Shown piece after piece: positions 7,946 to 16,075 of a DNA stretch of 64,000 nt (its first letter is position 1; every line of letters starts with the position of its first letter). The notes beneath the pieces are model-generated. The model searched no databases, was not told the origin of the DNA, and was given only the letters and a program-made list of their open reading frames with translations. The position numbers were made by a program, and so were the translations under genes. The DNA is from Formosa sp. L2A11 (lineage in GTDB: Bacteria; Bacteroidota; Bacteroidia; Flavobacteriales; Flavobacteriaceae). The DNA lies in assembly GCF_009796865.1 (NCBI RefSeq), contig NZ_CP047028.1, positions 2,728,001 to 2,792,000 of the forward strand, in the 5' to 3' direction.

Positions 7946-8682
7946 ACCTTTATTAATGCAAGTCTTTTTATAAGAACGCTCGTCACCCTGAATTTAGTTC
8001 AGGGTCATATTTTTTGAGCTAAATAGTTTTGCTACTTGTGTGATGCTGAAACACGTTCAGCATGACGAAGCGTAATCATCATCTTAACGTCACCCTGAAT
8101 TTATTTCAGGGTCTCATTATTAGATTCACTTAATAATTGTAGTTGTATTTCCTGTGTGATACTGAAACAAGTTCAGCATGACGAAGAGTTTATTTATATA
8201 TTTTAGTTTAACAAAAAAGCCTTCAGTCTAATTTAAGATTGAAGGCTTTTACCTTTTATTAATGCAAGTCTTTTTATAAGAACGCTCGTCACCCTGAATT
8301 TAGTTCAGGGTCTTATTTTTTGAGCTAAATAGTTTTGCTACTTGTGTGATGCTGAAACACGTTCAGCATGACGAAGCGTAATCATCATCTTAACGTCACC
8401 CTGAATTTATTTCAGGGTCTCATTATTAGATTCACTTAATAATTGTAGTTGTATTTCCTGTGTGATACTGAAACAAGTTAAGCATGACGAAGAGTTTATT
8501 TATATATTTTAGTTTAACAAAAAAGCTTCCAGTCTAGTTTAAGATTGAAAGCTTTTACTTTTTATGAATGCAAGTCTTTTTATAAGAATGCTCGTCACCC
8601 TGAATTTAGTTCAGGGTCTCATTTTTTTGAGCTAAATAGTTTTGCTACTTGTGTGATGCTGAAACAAGATCAGCAAGACGTT
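7911..8682. repeat. Tandem array of a 306-bp unit, about 2.5 copies
   Basis: The same order of elements recurs with a period of 305-306 bp: terminator hairpin (7911, 8216, 8522), then CGTCACCCTGAATTTAGTTC (7981, 8287, 8593), then TGCTGAAAC...TTCAGCATGACG hairpins. The first two copies differ by only a few bases; the third is partial and more diverged. Each unit carries two CCCTGAATTT-type and two GCTGAAAC-type palindromes. The copies lie between the detoxification genes and the DEAD-box helicase gene and code for nothing. The unit includes the terminator of the upstream gene, so duplication happened in place. Confidence 0.9.
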
Positions 8683-8967
8683 AAATTCAACTTTCCGTTA
8701 CCATAAATTCAGTTCAAAGTCTCACATCATCTTATTCGTCATCTATCAAAATCTTGATTCTTGAATCTAACAGTGAAGCAGTCTAAGTATCTAGTATCTG
8801 AACACTTTTATGTTTTATAAATAAACACGAATGGTTATCGAGCGGAGTCGAGATACATGTAAAAGGCTTTCGACTCCGCTCAAGCATCCTATAAATTCAT
8901 ATATGAATTGTTAATTGACAAAGTTTGTAAATCTTGAATCTAAAAGCGCATCGATCTAGCATCTATT
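8683..8967. repeat. Non-coding stretch with one divergent copy of the GAGCGGAGTCGA repeat
   Basis: TCGAGCGGAGTCGA (from 8838) pairs with CGACTCCGCTC further on (about 8869-8881), forming the hairpin that is amplified at 11141-12112. It shares the downstream tail too (AATTGTTAATT, then GTTTGTAAATCT and a ...TCTAGCATCT run). A related tail without a hairpin lies at about 8750-8800. Nothing else is seen. Confidence 0.7.
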
Positions 8968-10086
8968 TTAAATAGAAATCTCCTTAAATTTAATACCCAA
9001 TTCTTTATTCATTTCATGAATACGTTTTAACTCACTTCCAAGAATTAAAGCAATTGACTGTCCGGTTTTACCAGCACGTGCTGTTCTTCCGCTACGGTGT
9101 GTATAATATTCTATATGTTCAGGAAGCTGGTGGTGTAATACAAAAGCCAGATCGTTAACATCTATACCTCTAGCAGACACGTCTGTAGAGATTAGCACAC
9201 GTAAATTTCCTTTTTTAAAGGCACGCATCACTTTTTCGCGATCGCGTTGTTGCATATCTCCTTCTAAGGCTTCAACAGAAAGTCCATCTTCTTTTAAAAA
9301 TTCAGTTAAAGCTTTTGTTCCTGCTTTTGTTCTACAGAAAATGATACCACGATCGTCAGGTCTAGCATCTAAAAGCTTTGTAATAATATGTTGTTTTTGT
9401 TCTATAGTCGTCGTAATGTAAGTGTGTGAAATATTCGCATTTACCAATTCGTTTTTATTGATAACTACACGTATAGCTTTATGTGACATATATTGGTCAA
9501 TAATTTGCTGTATTCCAGACGGAATAGTAGCAGAAAATAACCACGTATTTTTAGACATTGGTGTGTGGTCTAAAATTTTAGTTAATGCATCTTTAAATCC
9601 CATGCTTAGCATTTCATCTGCTTCATCTAAAATCACCGTATTTACTTTTCTTAGATCAATAATTTTACGATCTAATAAATCGTTTAATCGTCCAGGAGTA
9701 GCTACAATAACATGAGTTGTACGCTTTAAATTCTGAATTTGAATGTCTATTTTTTCACCACCATAAACACCTTCAACAAAAATTTTAGCATCGGAATATT
9801 TCGTAAACTTAAAGAGTTGTTTTTTTATTTGCTGAACCAATTCACGTGTAGGCGCTAATATTAATGCTTGTACATGTTTAGATTTTGGATCTATATTTTG
9901 TAGCATTGGCAAACCAAATGCAGCTGTTTTTCCGGTACCTGTTTGTGCTAATCCAATAAAATCGGTTTTAGATTGTAATAAAACAGGGATTGCTTTTTCT
10001 TGAATTTCAGACGGATGTTTAATCCCTAATTCTTTTAAAGCTTGTATAAATTCGTGTTCTACACCTAAGTGTTTAAATGATGCCAT
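8968..10086 (-). CDS. DEAD-box ATP-dependent RNA helicase
   Basis: A short (372 residue) RNA helicase core of the RhlE/CshA kind that remodels rRNA or mRNA structures. Motifs in order: Q motif with PSEIQEKAIPVLL, motif I AQTGTGKTAAF, Ia PTRELVQQ, Ib TPGRLNDLL, II DEADEML, III SAT, then STDVSARGID and VI HRSGRTARAG. There is no RNA-binding C-terminal extension. An upstream TTG at 10107 could extend the frame by 7 residues, but it lies inside the -7 promoter element TACCTTTG, so ATG 10086 is chosen. It is divergent from rlmF, and the shared 111-bp region has promoters for both. Confidence 0.93.
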   Translation of the reverse strand: MASFKHLGVEHEFIQALKELGIKHPSEIQEKAIPVLLQSKTDFIGLAQTGTGKTAAFGLPMLQNIDPKSKHVQALILAPTRELVQQIKKQLFKFTKYSDAKIFVEGVYGGEKIDIQIQNLKRTTHVIVATPGRLNDLLDRKIIDLRKVNTVILDEADEMLSMGFKDALTKILDHTPMSKNTWLFSATIPSGIQQIIDQYMSHKAIRVVINKNELVNANISHTYITTTIEQKQHIITKLLDARPDDRGIIFCRTKAGTKALTEFLKEDGLSVEALEGDMQQRDREKVMRAFKKGNLRVLISTDVSARGIDVNDLAFVLHHQLPEHIEYYTHRSGRTARAGKTGQSIALILGSELKRIHEMNKELGIKFKEISI

Positions 10087-10104
10087 ATTGTATATTTCTG
10101 TTTG

Positions 10105-10112
10105 CAAAGGTA
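10105..10112 (-). promoter_or_regulatory. -7 promoter element of the DEAD-box helicase gene
   Basis: Read on the minus strand this is TACCTTTG, a full match to TAnnTTTG, 18 bases before ATG 10086. Its position rules out the in-frame TTG at 10107 as start. Confidence 0.6.
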
Positions 10113-10174
10113 TACTAATTTAAAGTGCATTCTAATACAATTTTTGATTTCTGAATTGTTGCCCATATTTAGTT

Positions 10175-10182
10175 TATCTTTG
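10175..10182 (+). promoter_or_regulatory. -7 promoter element of rlmF
   Basis: TATCTTTG matches TAnnTTTG and ends 15 bases before ATG 10198. TTG triplets at 10156-10161 are candidates for the -33 part. Confidence 0.6.
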
Positions 10183-10197
10183 TGGCAAATTATATCT

Positions 10198-11073
10198 ATG
10201 CATTCTAAAAACAAGCATAAAAAATCATACGATTTTGAAGCATTAGTACAAGCACATTCTAAATTAAGTTCGTTTGTATTTACTAGTCCATTAACAAAAC
10301 AAAAAACCATTCATTTTGAAAAAAGTGATGCTGTTTTTCATTTAAATAAAGCCATTTTAATTGCCGATTACGATTTGACAGATTGGAGAATTCCTAAAGG
10401 CTATTTATGTCCGCCAATTCCTGGTCGTGCAGATTATATTCATCATATTCATGATTTATTAGAAGTTGAAAAACTTACTGAGAACGTAAAAGGTTTAGAT
10501 GTTGGTGTTGGAGCAAATACCATCTACCCTATTTTAGGCGCTCAAATTTACGATTGGAAAATGGTAGGTTGCGATACCAGTGTTAGTGCTGTAGAAAGTG
10601 CAAAACATAATGTAGGTTTAACGCCTTCGCTACTTAAAAAAATAGAGATTAGACATCAAACTGATCCTGCAAATATTTTTGAAGGTATTATTAAAGCCGA
10701 TGAGAAATTTACATTTACTATGTGTAATCCTCCATTTTTTGGCTCAGAAGAAGAAGCAACACGCACTACAAAACAAAAACTTAAAAATCTTAAAAAAGCC
10801 GGTCCTGCAGAATTAAACTTTGGCGGTCAAGCACATGAGTTGTGGTGTAATGGTGGTGAAGCTTTATTTATTAAACGAATGATTAAGCAAAGTGTTGCGT
10901 TTAAAGATCAAGTTAACTGGTTTACAACTTTAGTGTCTAAGCAAGAAAACTTAAGTAAGTTGAAAAAGCAATTAGAAAAGCTAAAAGCGACTTATAAAAC
11001 CATTTCTATGGAACAAGGAAATAAGAAAAGCAGAATTTTGGCTTGGACTTTTAAAGAAGAAGTAGCGTCTTAA
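10198..11073 (+). CDS. rlmF: 23S rRNA (adenine(1618)-N(6))-methyltransferase
   Basis: Transfers a methyl group from SAM to A1618 of 23S rRNA. The 291 residues begin MHSKNKHKKSYDFEALV; YDFEAL and the later RIPKGYLCPPIPGRADYIH match the family. The SAM loop is GLDVGVGANTIYPILG and the adenine-methylase catalytic motif is CNPPFF. The frame could extend 32 residues upstream, but that part lies in the promoter region and has no family resemblance, so ATG 10198, just after TATCTTTG, is used. A strong hairpin terminator follows. Confidence 0.92.
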   Translation: MHSKNKHKKSYDFEALVQAHSKLSSFVFTSPLTKQKTIHFEKSDAVFHLNKAILIADYDLTDWRIPKGYLCPPIPGRADYIHHIHDLLEVEKLTENVKGLDVGVGANTIYPILGAQIYDWKMVGCDTSVSAVESAKHNVGLTPSLLKKIEIRHQTDPANIFEGIIKADEKFTFTMCNPPFFGSEEEATRTTKQKLKNLKKAGPAELNFGGQAHELWCNGGEALFIKRMIKQSVAFKDQVNWFTTLVSKQENLSKLKKQLEKLKATYKTISMEQGNKKSRILAWTFKEEVAS

Positions 11074-11094
11074 AAAACATATAGAATAAAAAAT

Positions 11095-11130
11095 AAAATG
11101 CGTATTCAGTTATAATTGAATACGCATTTT
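11095..11130 (+). terminator. Terminator of rlmF
   Basis: AAAATGCGTATTCA (11095-11108) pairs perfectly with TGAATACGCATTTT (11117-11130), followed by TTGTTTTT. Confidence 0.85.
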
Positions 11131-11140
11131 TTGTTTTTAT

Positions 11141-12112
11141 ACTTCAACATAAATGGTTATCTAGCGGAGTCGAGATAAAGTTAATTAAGGCTTTCGACTC
11201 CGCTCAAGCACCCTATAAATTAATAAATGCGTTGTTAATTAACAAGTTTGTAAATCTAGATTCTTGTATCTAAAAGTGCAACAGTCTAATATCTAAAGTC
11301 TAATTGCTTTTAAGTTTTATACTTCAACATAAATGGTTATCGAGCGGAGTCGAGATAAAGTTAATTAAGGCTTTCGACTCCGCTCAAGCACCCTATAAAT
11401 TAATAAATGCATTATTAATTAACAAGTTTGTAAATCTAGATTCTTGTATCTAAAAGTGCAACAGTCTAATATCTAAAGTCTAATTGCTTTTAAGTTTTAT
11501 ACTTCAACATTAAATGGTTATCGAGCGGAGTCGAGATAAAGTTAATTAAGGCTTTCGACTCCGCTCAAGCACCCTATAAATTAATAAATGCATTATTAAT
11601 TAACAAGTTTGTAAATCTAGATTCTTGTATCTAAAAGTGAAACAGTCTAATATCTAAAGTCTAATTGCTTTTAAGTTTTATACTTCAACATTAAATGGTT
11701 ATCGAGCGGAGTCGAGATAAAGTTAATTAAGGCTTTCGACTCCGCTCAAGCACCCTATAAATTAATAAATGCGTTGTTAATTAACAAGTTTGTAAATCTA
11801 GATTCTTGTATCTAAAAGTGCAACAGTCTAATATCTAAAGTCTAATTGCTTTTAAGTTTTATACTTCAACATTAAATGGTTATCGAGCGGAGTCGAGATA
11901 AAGTTAATTAAGGCTTTCGACTCCGCTCAAGCACCCTATAAATTAATAAATGCGTTTTAATTAACAAGTTTGTAAATCTAGATTCTTGCATCTAAAAGTG
12001 CAACAGTCTAATTACTATTAAGTTTTATACTTGAACATGAATGATTATCGAGCGAAGTCGAGATAAAGTTAATTAAGGCTTTCGACTCCGCTCAAGCACC
12101 CTATAAGGATGA
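11141..12112. repeat. Tandem array of a 181-bp hairpin-bearing unit, six copies
   Basis: The hairpin start (CTAGCGGAGTCGAG or CGAGCGGAGTCGAG) is found at 11161, 11341, 11522, 11703, 11884 and 12049, giving periods of 180, 181, 181, 181 and 165. In each unit GAGCGGAGTCGA pairs with TCGACTCCGCTC across about 20 bases. A conserved AT-rich tail of about 130 bp follows, so the whole unit, not just the hairpin, was duplicated. The middle copies are nearly identical. The first copy (CT for CG) and the last (GCGAAGTCG) carry mismatches in the stem, and the last has a shorter tail. No reading frame spans the array. Confidence 0.92.
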
Positions 12113-12136
12113 TTAAGAAATCTACTATTACAGAGA

Positions 12137-12172
12137 AGTCAGAGATACTGAATCAAGTTCAGTATGATGTGT
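12137..12172. repeat. Single GCTGAAAC-family palindrome (degenerate)
   Basis: ATACTGAATCAAGTTCAGTAT near 12145-12165 is a diverged member of the GCTGAAACAAGTTCAGC hairpin family that also occurs at 8045-8660, 19440-19760 and 20480-20655. Confidence 0.6.
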
Positions 12173-12178
12173 AAAACT

Positions 12179-12214
12179 AAAAATGTCCTTCAGTATAAAT
12201 TGAAGGACATTTTT
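12179..12214 (-). terminator. Terminator of the DEAH helicase gene
   Basis: AAAAATGTCCTTCA (12179-12192) pairs perfectly with TGAAGGACATTTTT (12201-12214). It lies 70 bp past the helicase stop and is flanked by A/T tracts on both sides. Confidence 0.75.
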
Positions 12215-12284
12215 ATATAATATATGTAAGAATCAAGTCTATATTCTTAGCTCTAACAGCAAAGGTCTTAAGTCTAAAAAAAAA

Positions 12285-13838
12285 CTAGTCTTCTGGAGGA
12301 AAACCGTTTATTTCTTCAAATAATTCATCGAAATTTTCACGAATATGTGCTCTTAATTTTTTACGATAATCTTCGCGTAACCATTCTACAAAATTAAAAG
12401 TACTTTTACTAATACATTTTGTGTAACGTTGTATGCGGTAATCAATATCGTCTCCTAGTTTTTTAGCCAAATCTAAGGCGTCATACATGTCTTCACTGTT
12501 TTCTATACAGATATAAGCATGATGATGAATAGAACGTTCTAAAACAACCTTTGAAGATTCTCCTTTTCTAATAGAATCTATGTATGTTTTTTTAACATCG
12601 AAATACACCGAGTTAGATTTACCAAATTCTTCACGAAGATCTTCTGGCATTTCATATCTAAAACTTTCTTCTAATTCTTCATCACTCATAATTCCATCTA
12701 AATAGAAATTAGGAGATCTAAATATTTTTTGCCAATCTAAATCTGCTCCCCACGGTCCGAAACGGTGGAAATTATTACCTAAATCGATAACATTAAATTT
12801 AGATTTATTTTTTAAGATACGAGAACCACGACCAATCATTTGGTAGTATAATGTTAACGATTTTGTTGCACGATTCAGGATAATAGAATCTACAGTAGGC
12901 TCATCAAAACCTGTAGTTAAAATACTTACCGATGTTAAAATAGCATCTGGTGTTTCTTTAAACCACTTTAATATTTTTTTACGTTCACTTTTTGTATTGG
13001 TATTATCTAAATGTGCAACATTGTATCCTGCAGCTCTAAAGGTGTCGTATACATGAAGCGACGTGTTAATACCATTATTAAAAATTAATGTTTTTTTATG
13101 TTTAGAACGTTCTTCGTAAGCCTGAATTAATTTACCAAGCATGTCGCTATTGGTATATAAATCTTCTGAAGATTTTACGGTATAATCACCATTTGCTCCA
13201 ACTACTAAAGACGTTAAACCTACATTGTAAGAATAGACTTCTGCACGTGCTAAGAATTCGTTTTCTATTAAAGATTGAATGGTTTCTCCAACAATTAACT
13301 CGTTGTAGTTGTCATTCATTGGTAATTTAATATTCGAACTTAAAGGTGTTGCTGTAACTCCTAAAATAAACGATTTTTCAAAAAACTTAAATAATTTGGT
13401 GAATGAGTTGTAATGCGCTTCATCAATAATAATTAAACCAACATCAGAAATATCTAATTTACCATCATTTAACCTGTTATTTAAGGTCTCTACCATCGCC
13501 ACAAAACAACTAAAATCTGCTTGATCTTCTAGATTTGCTTTACTGTGAATAACTTTGTTAGATACACCAAATTCGGTTAACATACCCGAAGTTTGTTTAC
13601 ATAATTCTATACGGTGCGTCATGACAAGCACCTTTTTGTTATGATGTTTTAGGTATTGCCTTACTATTTCAGAAAAGATAACAGTTTTCCCTCCACCCGT
13701 TGGTAATTGATATAATAAATGGTAATCTTCGGGCGCTTCTTCAAAACATTGAAATATCTTGTTTATGGCTCCACGCTGATAACTATATAAATCTTTTCCG
13801 GCTTTTCTTTCTGCTATATCTGTAGCTTTGACTGACAT
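12285..13838 (-). CDS. DEAD/DEAH-box helicase (SSL2/COG1061 type)
   Basis: A 517-residue superfamily 2 helicase with restriction-subunit-like core. Motif I is QLPTGGGKTVIFSEI, motif II is DEAH, and the second RecA lobe ends with YQMIGRGSRIL; ILTTGFDEPT is motif V-like. There are no nuclease or methylase domains in this protein or next to it, so it is a stand-alone helicase of unknown role, possibly DNA repair. The frame can extend 19 residues upstream, but the minus-strand promoter element TATTTTTG (13862-13869) lies inside that extension, so ATG 13838 (MSVKATDIAERKAG) is chosen. Confidence 0.85.
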   Translation of the reverse strand: MSVKATDIAERKAGKDLYSYQRGAINKIFQCFEEAPEDYHLLYQLPTGGGKTVIFSEIVRQYLKHHNKKVLVMTHRIELCKQTSGMLTEFGVSNKVIHSKANLEDQADFSCFVAMVETLNNRLNDGKLDISDVGLIIIDEAHYNSFTKLFKFFEKSFILGVTATPLSSNIKLPMNDNYNELIVGETIQSLIENEFLARAEVYSYNVGLTSLVVGANGDYTVKSSEDLYTNSDMLGKLIQAYEERSKHKKTLIFNNGINTSLHVYDTFRAAGYNVAHLDNTNTKSERKKILKWFKETPDAILTSVSILTTGFDEPTVDSIILNRATKSLTLYYQMIGRGSRILKNKSKFNVIDLGNNFHRFGPWGADLDWQKIFRSPNFYLDGIMSDEELEESFRYEMPEDLREEFGKSNSVYFDVKKTYIDSIRKGESSKVVLERSIHHHAYICIENSEDMYDALDLAKKLGDDIDYRIQRYTKCISKSTFNFVEWLREDYRKKLRAHIRENFDELFEEINGFPPED

Positions 13839-13861
13839 TTTATAATAACTTTTAAGGAATG

Positions 13862-13869
13862 CAAAAATA
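13862..13869 (-). promoter_or_regulatory. -7 promoter element of the DEAH helicase gene
   Basis: Minus-strand TATTTTTG matches TAnnTTTG, 23 bases before ATG 13838. It decides the start choice. Confidence 0.5.
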
Positions 13870-14103
13870 AGGCCTTTTCTAGCCTTTTTATGCATGATTC
13901 TTTAGAAATTATTAAAAACGCATCAATTATTGCTATAAACACAAGAATGACAGGGTTTTGAGTGAAAAACTATAAAAAAGTTCTATTAATATTGACAAGA
14001 TTTATGACAAAATAAACAGAAAAATAATAGGTTTTCTTCTTATTCCTGGTCTTATTAATTATTCTTGTTTTGTTACTTTTATAAATTGTAAAACAGATAA
14101 TGA

Positions 14104-14910
14104 ATGCATGCAATTAATCAGCGATATATTGGATATTTAAACACGCCTGTACTTTGGACAGGAGAAAATAGTTTGGGCATTCATCAATTTATAATGCCTG
14201 AACATAATACAACTACATTTAATGTTTCTGTAGAAAACCGATTGCGTTTAGGAAAGCTTGTAGAGCGTTTTGTGGGATTTGAATTAAATCAGTTTAAAAA
14301 CATTAACATACTGACAGAGAATATTCAAATTCAGCAAGAAAAACGCACTTTAGGAGAATTAGACTGTATTTTAAAACAAGATAATCAGCTTATACATTTA
14401 GAAATCGTTTACAAGTTTTATTTATACGATCCAGAAGTTGGTACCACAGAATTAGATCACTGGATTGGCCCAAATAGAAAAGATTGTTTGGTAGATAAAC
14501 TAGTAAAATTGAAAGATAAGCAATTGCCATTATTATATCATCCTGAAACAAAAAAGTTTTTAGATACATTAGAAATCTCTTCTAAAGATATTGTACAACA
14601 AGTGTATTTTAAAGCGCAGTTATTTGTGCCACATCATTTAAAAGCTAACATCTTCCAGTCCTTAAATCCAGATTGTGTTCAAGGATTTTATATTTCTTAT
14701 AACAACCTTAATCAGTTAAAAGATTGTAAGTTTTACATGCCAAAAAAAACAGATTGGTTATGTGCTATTCAAACACAAATATCGTGGTGTAGTTATTCTA
14801 ATTTTGTAAATGAAATTGAACCACTAATTGCAACTAAAACAGTACCTTTATGTTGGATTAAATATCCTAATGGTTTAACTAAAAAATGCTTTATAGTTTG
14901 GTGGCTATAA
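14104..14910 (+). CDS. DUF1853 family protein
   Basis: A 268-residue protein I assign to DUF1853 from length and general features. It begins near ...YLNTPVLWTG and has the central block LGELDCILKQ with HLEIVYKFYLYD, and LDHWIGPNRKDCLVDKL. The paired acidic/Lys pattern (E-x-D ... E-x-x-K) recalls PD-(D/E)xK nuclease folds, but I cannot show activity. There are no membrane or signal segments. It converges on the thiamine operon, and its last codons lie inside a terminator hairpin. Confidence 0.7.
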   Translation: MHAINQRYIGYLNTPVLWTGENSLGIHQFIMPEHNTTTFNVSVENRLRLGKLVERFVGFELNQFKNINILTENIQIQQEKRTLGELDCILKQDNQLIHLEIVYKFYLYDPEVGTTELDHWIGPNRKDCLVDKLVKLKDKQLPLLYHPETKKFLDTLEISSKDIVQQVYFKAQLFVPHHLKANIFQSLNPDCVQGFYISYNNLNQLKDCKFYMPKKTDWLCAIQTQISWCSYSNFVNEIEPLIATKTVPLCWIKYPNGLTKKCFIVWWL

Positions 14911-14920
14911 AGCATTTTTT
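14881..14920. terminator. Bidirectional terminator overlapping the end of the DUF1853 gene
   Basis: AAAAAATGCTTTATAG (14881-14896) pairs perfectly over 16 bp with CTATAAAGCATTTTTT (14905-14920). The left arm codes for the last residues of the protein, and stop codon TAA 14908-14910 lies in the right arm. The A and T tracts on both sides let it serve the thiamine operon arriving from the other side as well. Confidence 0.85.
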
Positions 14921-15003
14921 ATGGGCTAAACTGAAAATAAATTTAAGTTATTATTTTATGTATTCTACTTTAAATTGTAAGATAATAAAATGATTGATAA
15001 GGC

Positions 15004-16059
15004 TTAAATGGGTTGTTGTAAACCGTCTTTTAAATTGTATAATTTATTCTTTATTTTTAGTCCTTTTAAAATATCTATGGCCTGAGCACTTCGTTTACCA
15101 GATTGACAATACACTAAAATAGGTTTATTAGTATCGAGTTCAAAATAACGTTTATCTAATTCTTTTAACGGAATATGATAATCGTGAGATAAATGAAACA
15201 TACTGTGCTCTTTTGGTGTTCTAACATCTAAAACAAACAAATTATCTTTATGCTTTAAATATTCATCGAAGGTTAACGATTTTAAAGATGTATTTACATT
15301 AAAATTTTCATCAACATCGGCAATATAAGTAACATGAGAATGCACTGTTTTGTCGTAAGTTAAAATATTCTGATTCATACTTAAGGCATTAAAAACTAAT
15401 AGTTTTCCTGATAACACCTCTCCTATTTCACAAATCATTTTAATAACCTCGTTAGCTTGTAATAACCCAACAATTCCGGGTAAAACACCTAAAACTCCGG
15501 CTTCTTCACAACTTTGAGAGTCTGGCGCTGGTTTTGGAAATAAACATCTGTATGTTGGTCCGTTTTTGTAATTGTAAACAGTAACCTGTCCTTCAAACTT
15601 AAAGATAGAACCAAAAACTACAGGTCTTTCACTTAAAACAGCCGCATCATTTATTAAATATCGTGTATTAAAATTGTCTGTACCATCTACAACAATATCA
15701 TACTGTTTAAATAATTTTATAGCATTAGATTTGCTTAAACGGTCTATATAAGATTTAAACTTTACAAACTTATTAAGTTGTTCTAATTTAGAAATGGCAC
15801 AAGACACTTTAAATTTTCCAATGTCGTTATAACCATATAGAATTTGTCGTTGTAAATTGGTTTGATCTACACTGTCATGATCTATAATTCCAATAGTTCC
15901 AACACCTGCAGCCGTTAAATATTGTAAAATAGGACAACCTAATCCTCCTGCCCCAACAACTAAAACTTTAGCTGATTTTAATTTATTCTGACCTTCTACG
16001 CCTATGTCTTCTAAAGCTAAATGACGCTTATATTGTAAATTCTCTTCTTTATATAACAT
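15004..16059 (-). CDS. thiF: ThiF/MoeB/HesA family adenylyltransferase fused to a rhodanese domain
   Basis: The E1-like domain (about residues 10-240) adenylates the C-terminal Gly of the sulfur carrier ThiS. It has LVVGAGGLGCPILQYL and DGTDNFNTRYLIND, plus SCEEAGVLGVLPGIVG. The C-terminal rhodanese domain (about 255-351) has VYCQSGKRS with a persulfide-forming Cys, so one chain can both activate ThiS and deliver sulfur. The classical zinc Cys pairs are not seen: only a lone CLFP is present. It is the last gene of the thiamine operon, 16 bp after thiH. A MoeB role is possible, but context favours thiamine. Confidence 0.88.
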   Translation of the reverse strand: MLYKEENLQYKRHLALEDIGVEGQNKLKSAKVLVVGAGGLGCPILQYLTAAGVGTIGIIDHDSVDQTNLQRQILYGYNDIGKFKVSCAISKLEQLNKFVKFKSYIDRLSKSNAIKLFKQYDIVVDGTDNFNTRYLINDAAVLSERPVVFGSIFKFEGQVTVYNYKNGPTYRCLFPKPAPDSQSCEEAGVLGVLPGIVGLLQANEVIKMICEIGEVLSGKLLVFNALSMNQNILTYDKTVHSHVTYIADVDENFNVNTSLKSLTFDEYLKHKDNLFVLDVRTPKEHSMFHLSHDYHIPLKELDKRYFELDTNKPILVYCQSGKRSAQAIDILKGLKIKNKLYNLKDGLQQPI

Positions 16060-16075
16060 GCTGTAAATTTAATAA

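Noticed and set aside
10102..10197. N-terminal extension of RlmF from TTG/ATG-like codons upstream
   Set aside because: The stretch contains the TATCTTTG promoter element and has no family resemblance.
11141..12112. CRISPR array
   Set aside because: The period is 181 bp and the sequence between hairpins is as conserved as the hairpins, so there are no unique spacers. No cas genes are present.
12285..13838. Restriction-modification subunit
   Set aside because: Helicase motifs only; no nuclease, methylase or specificity gene nearby.
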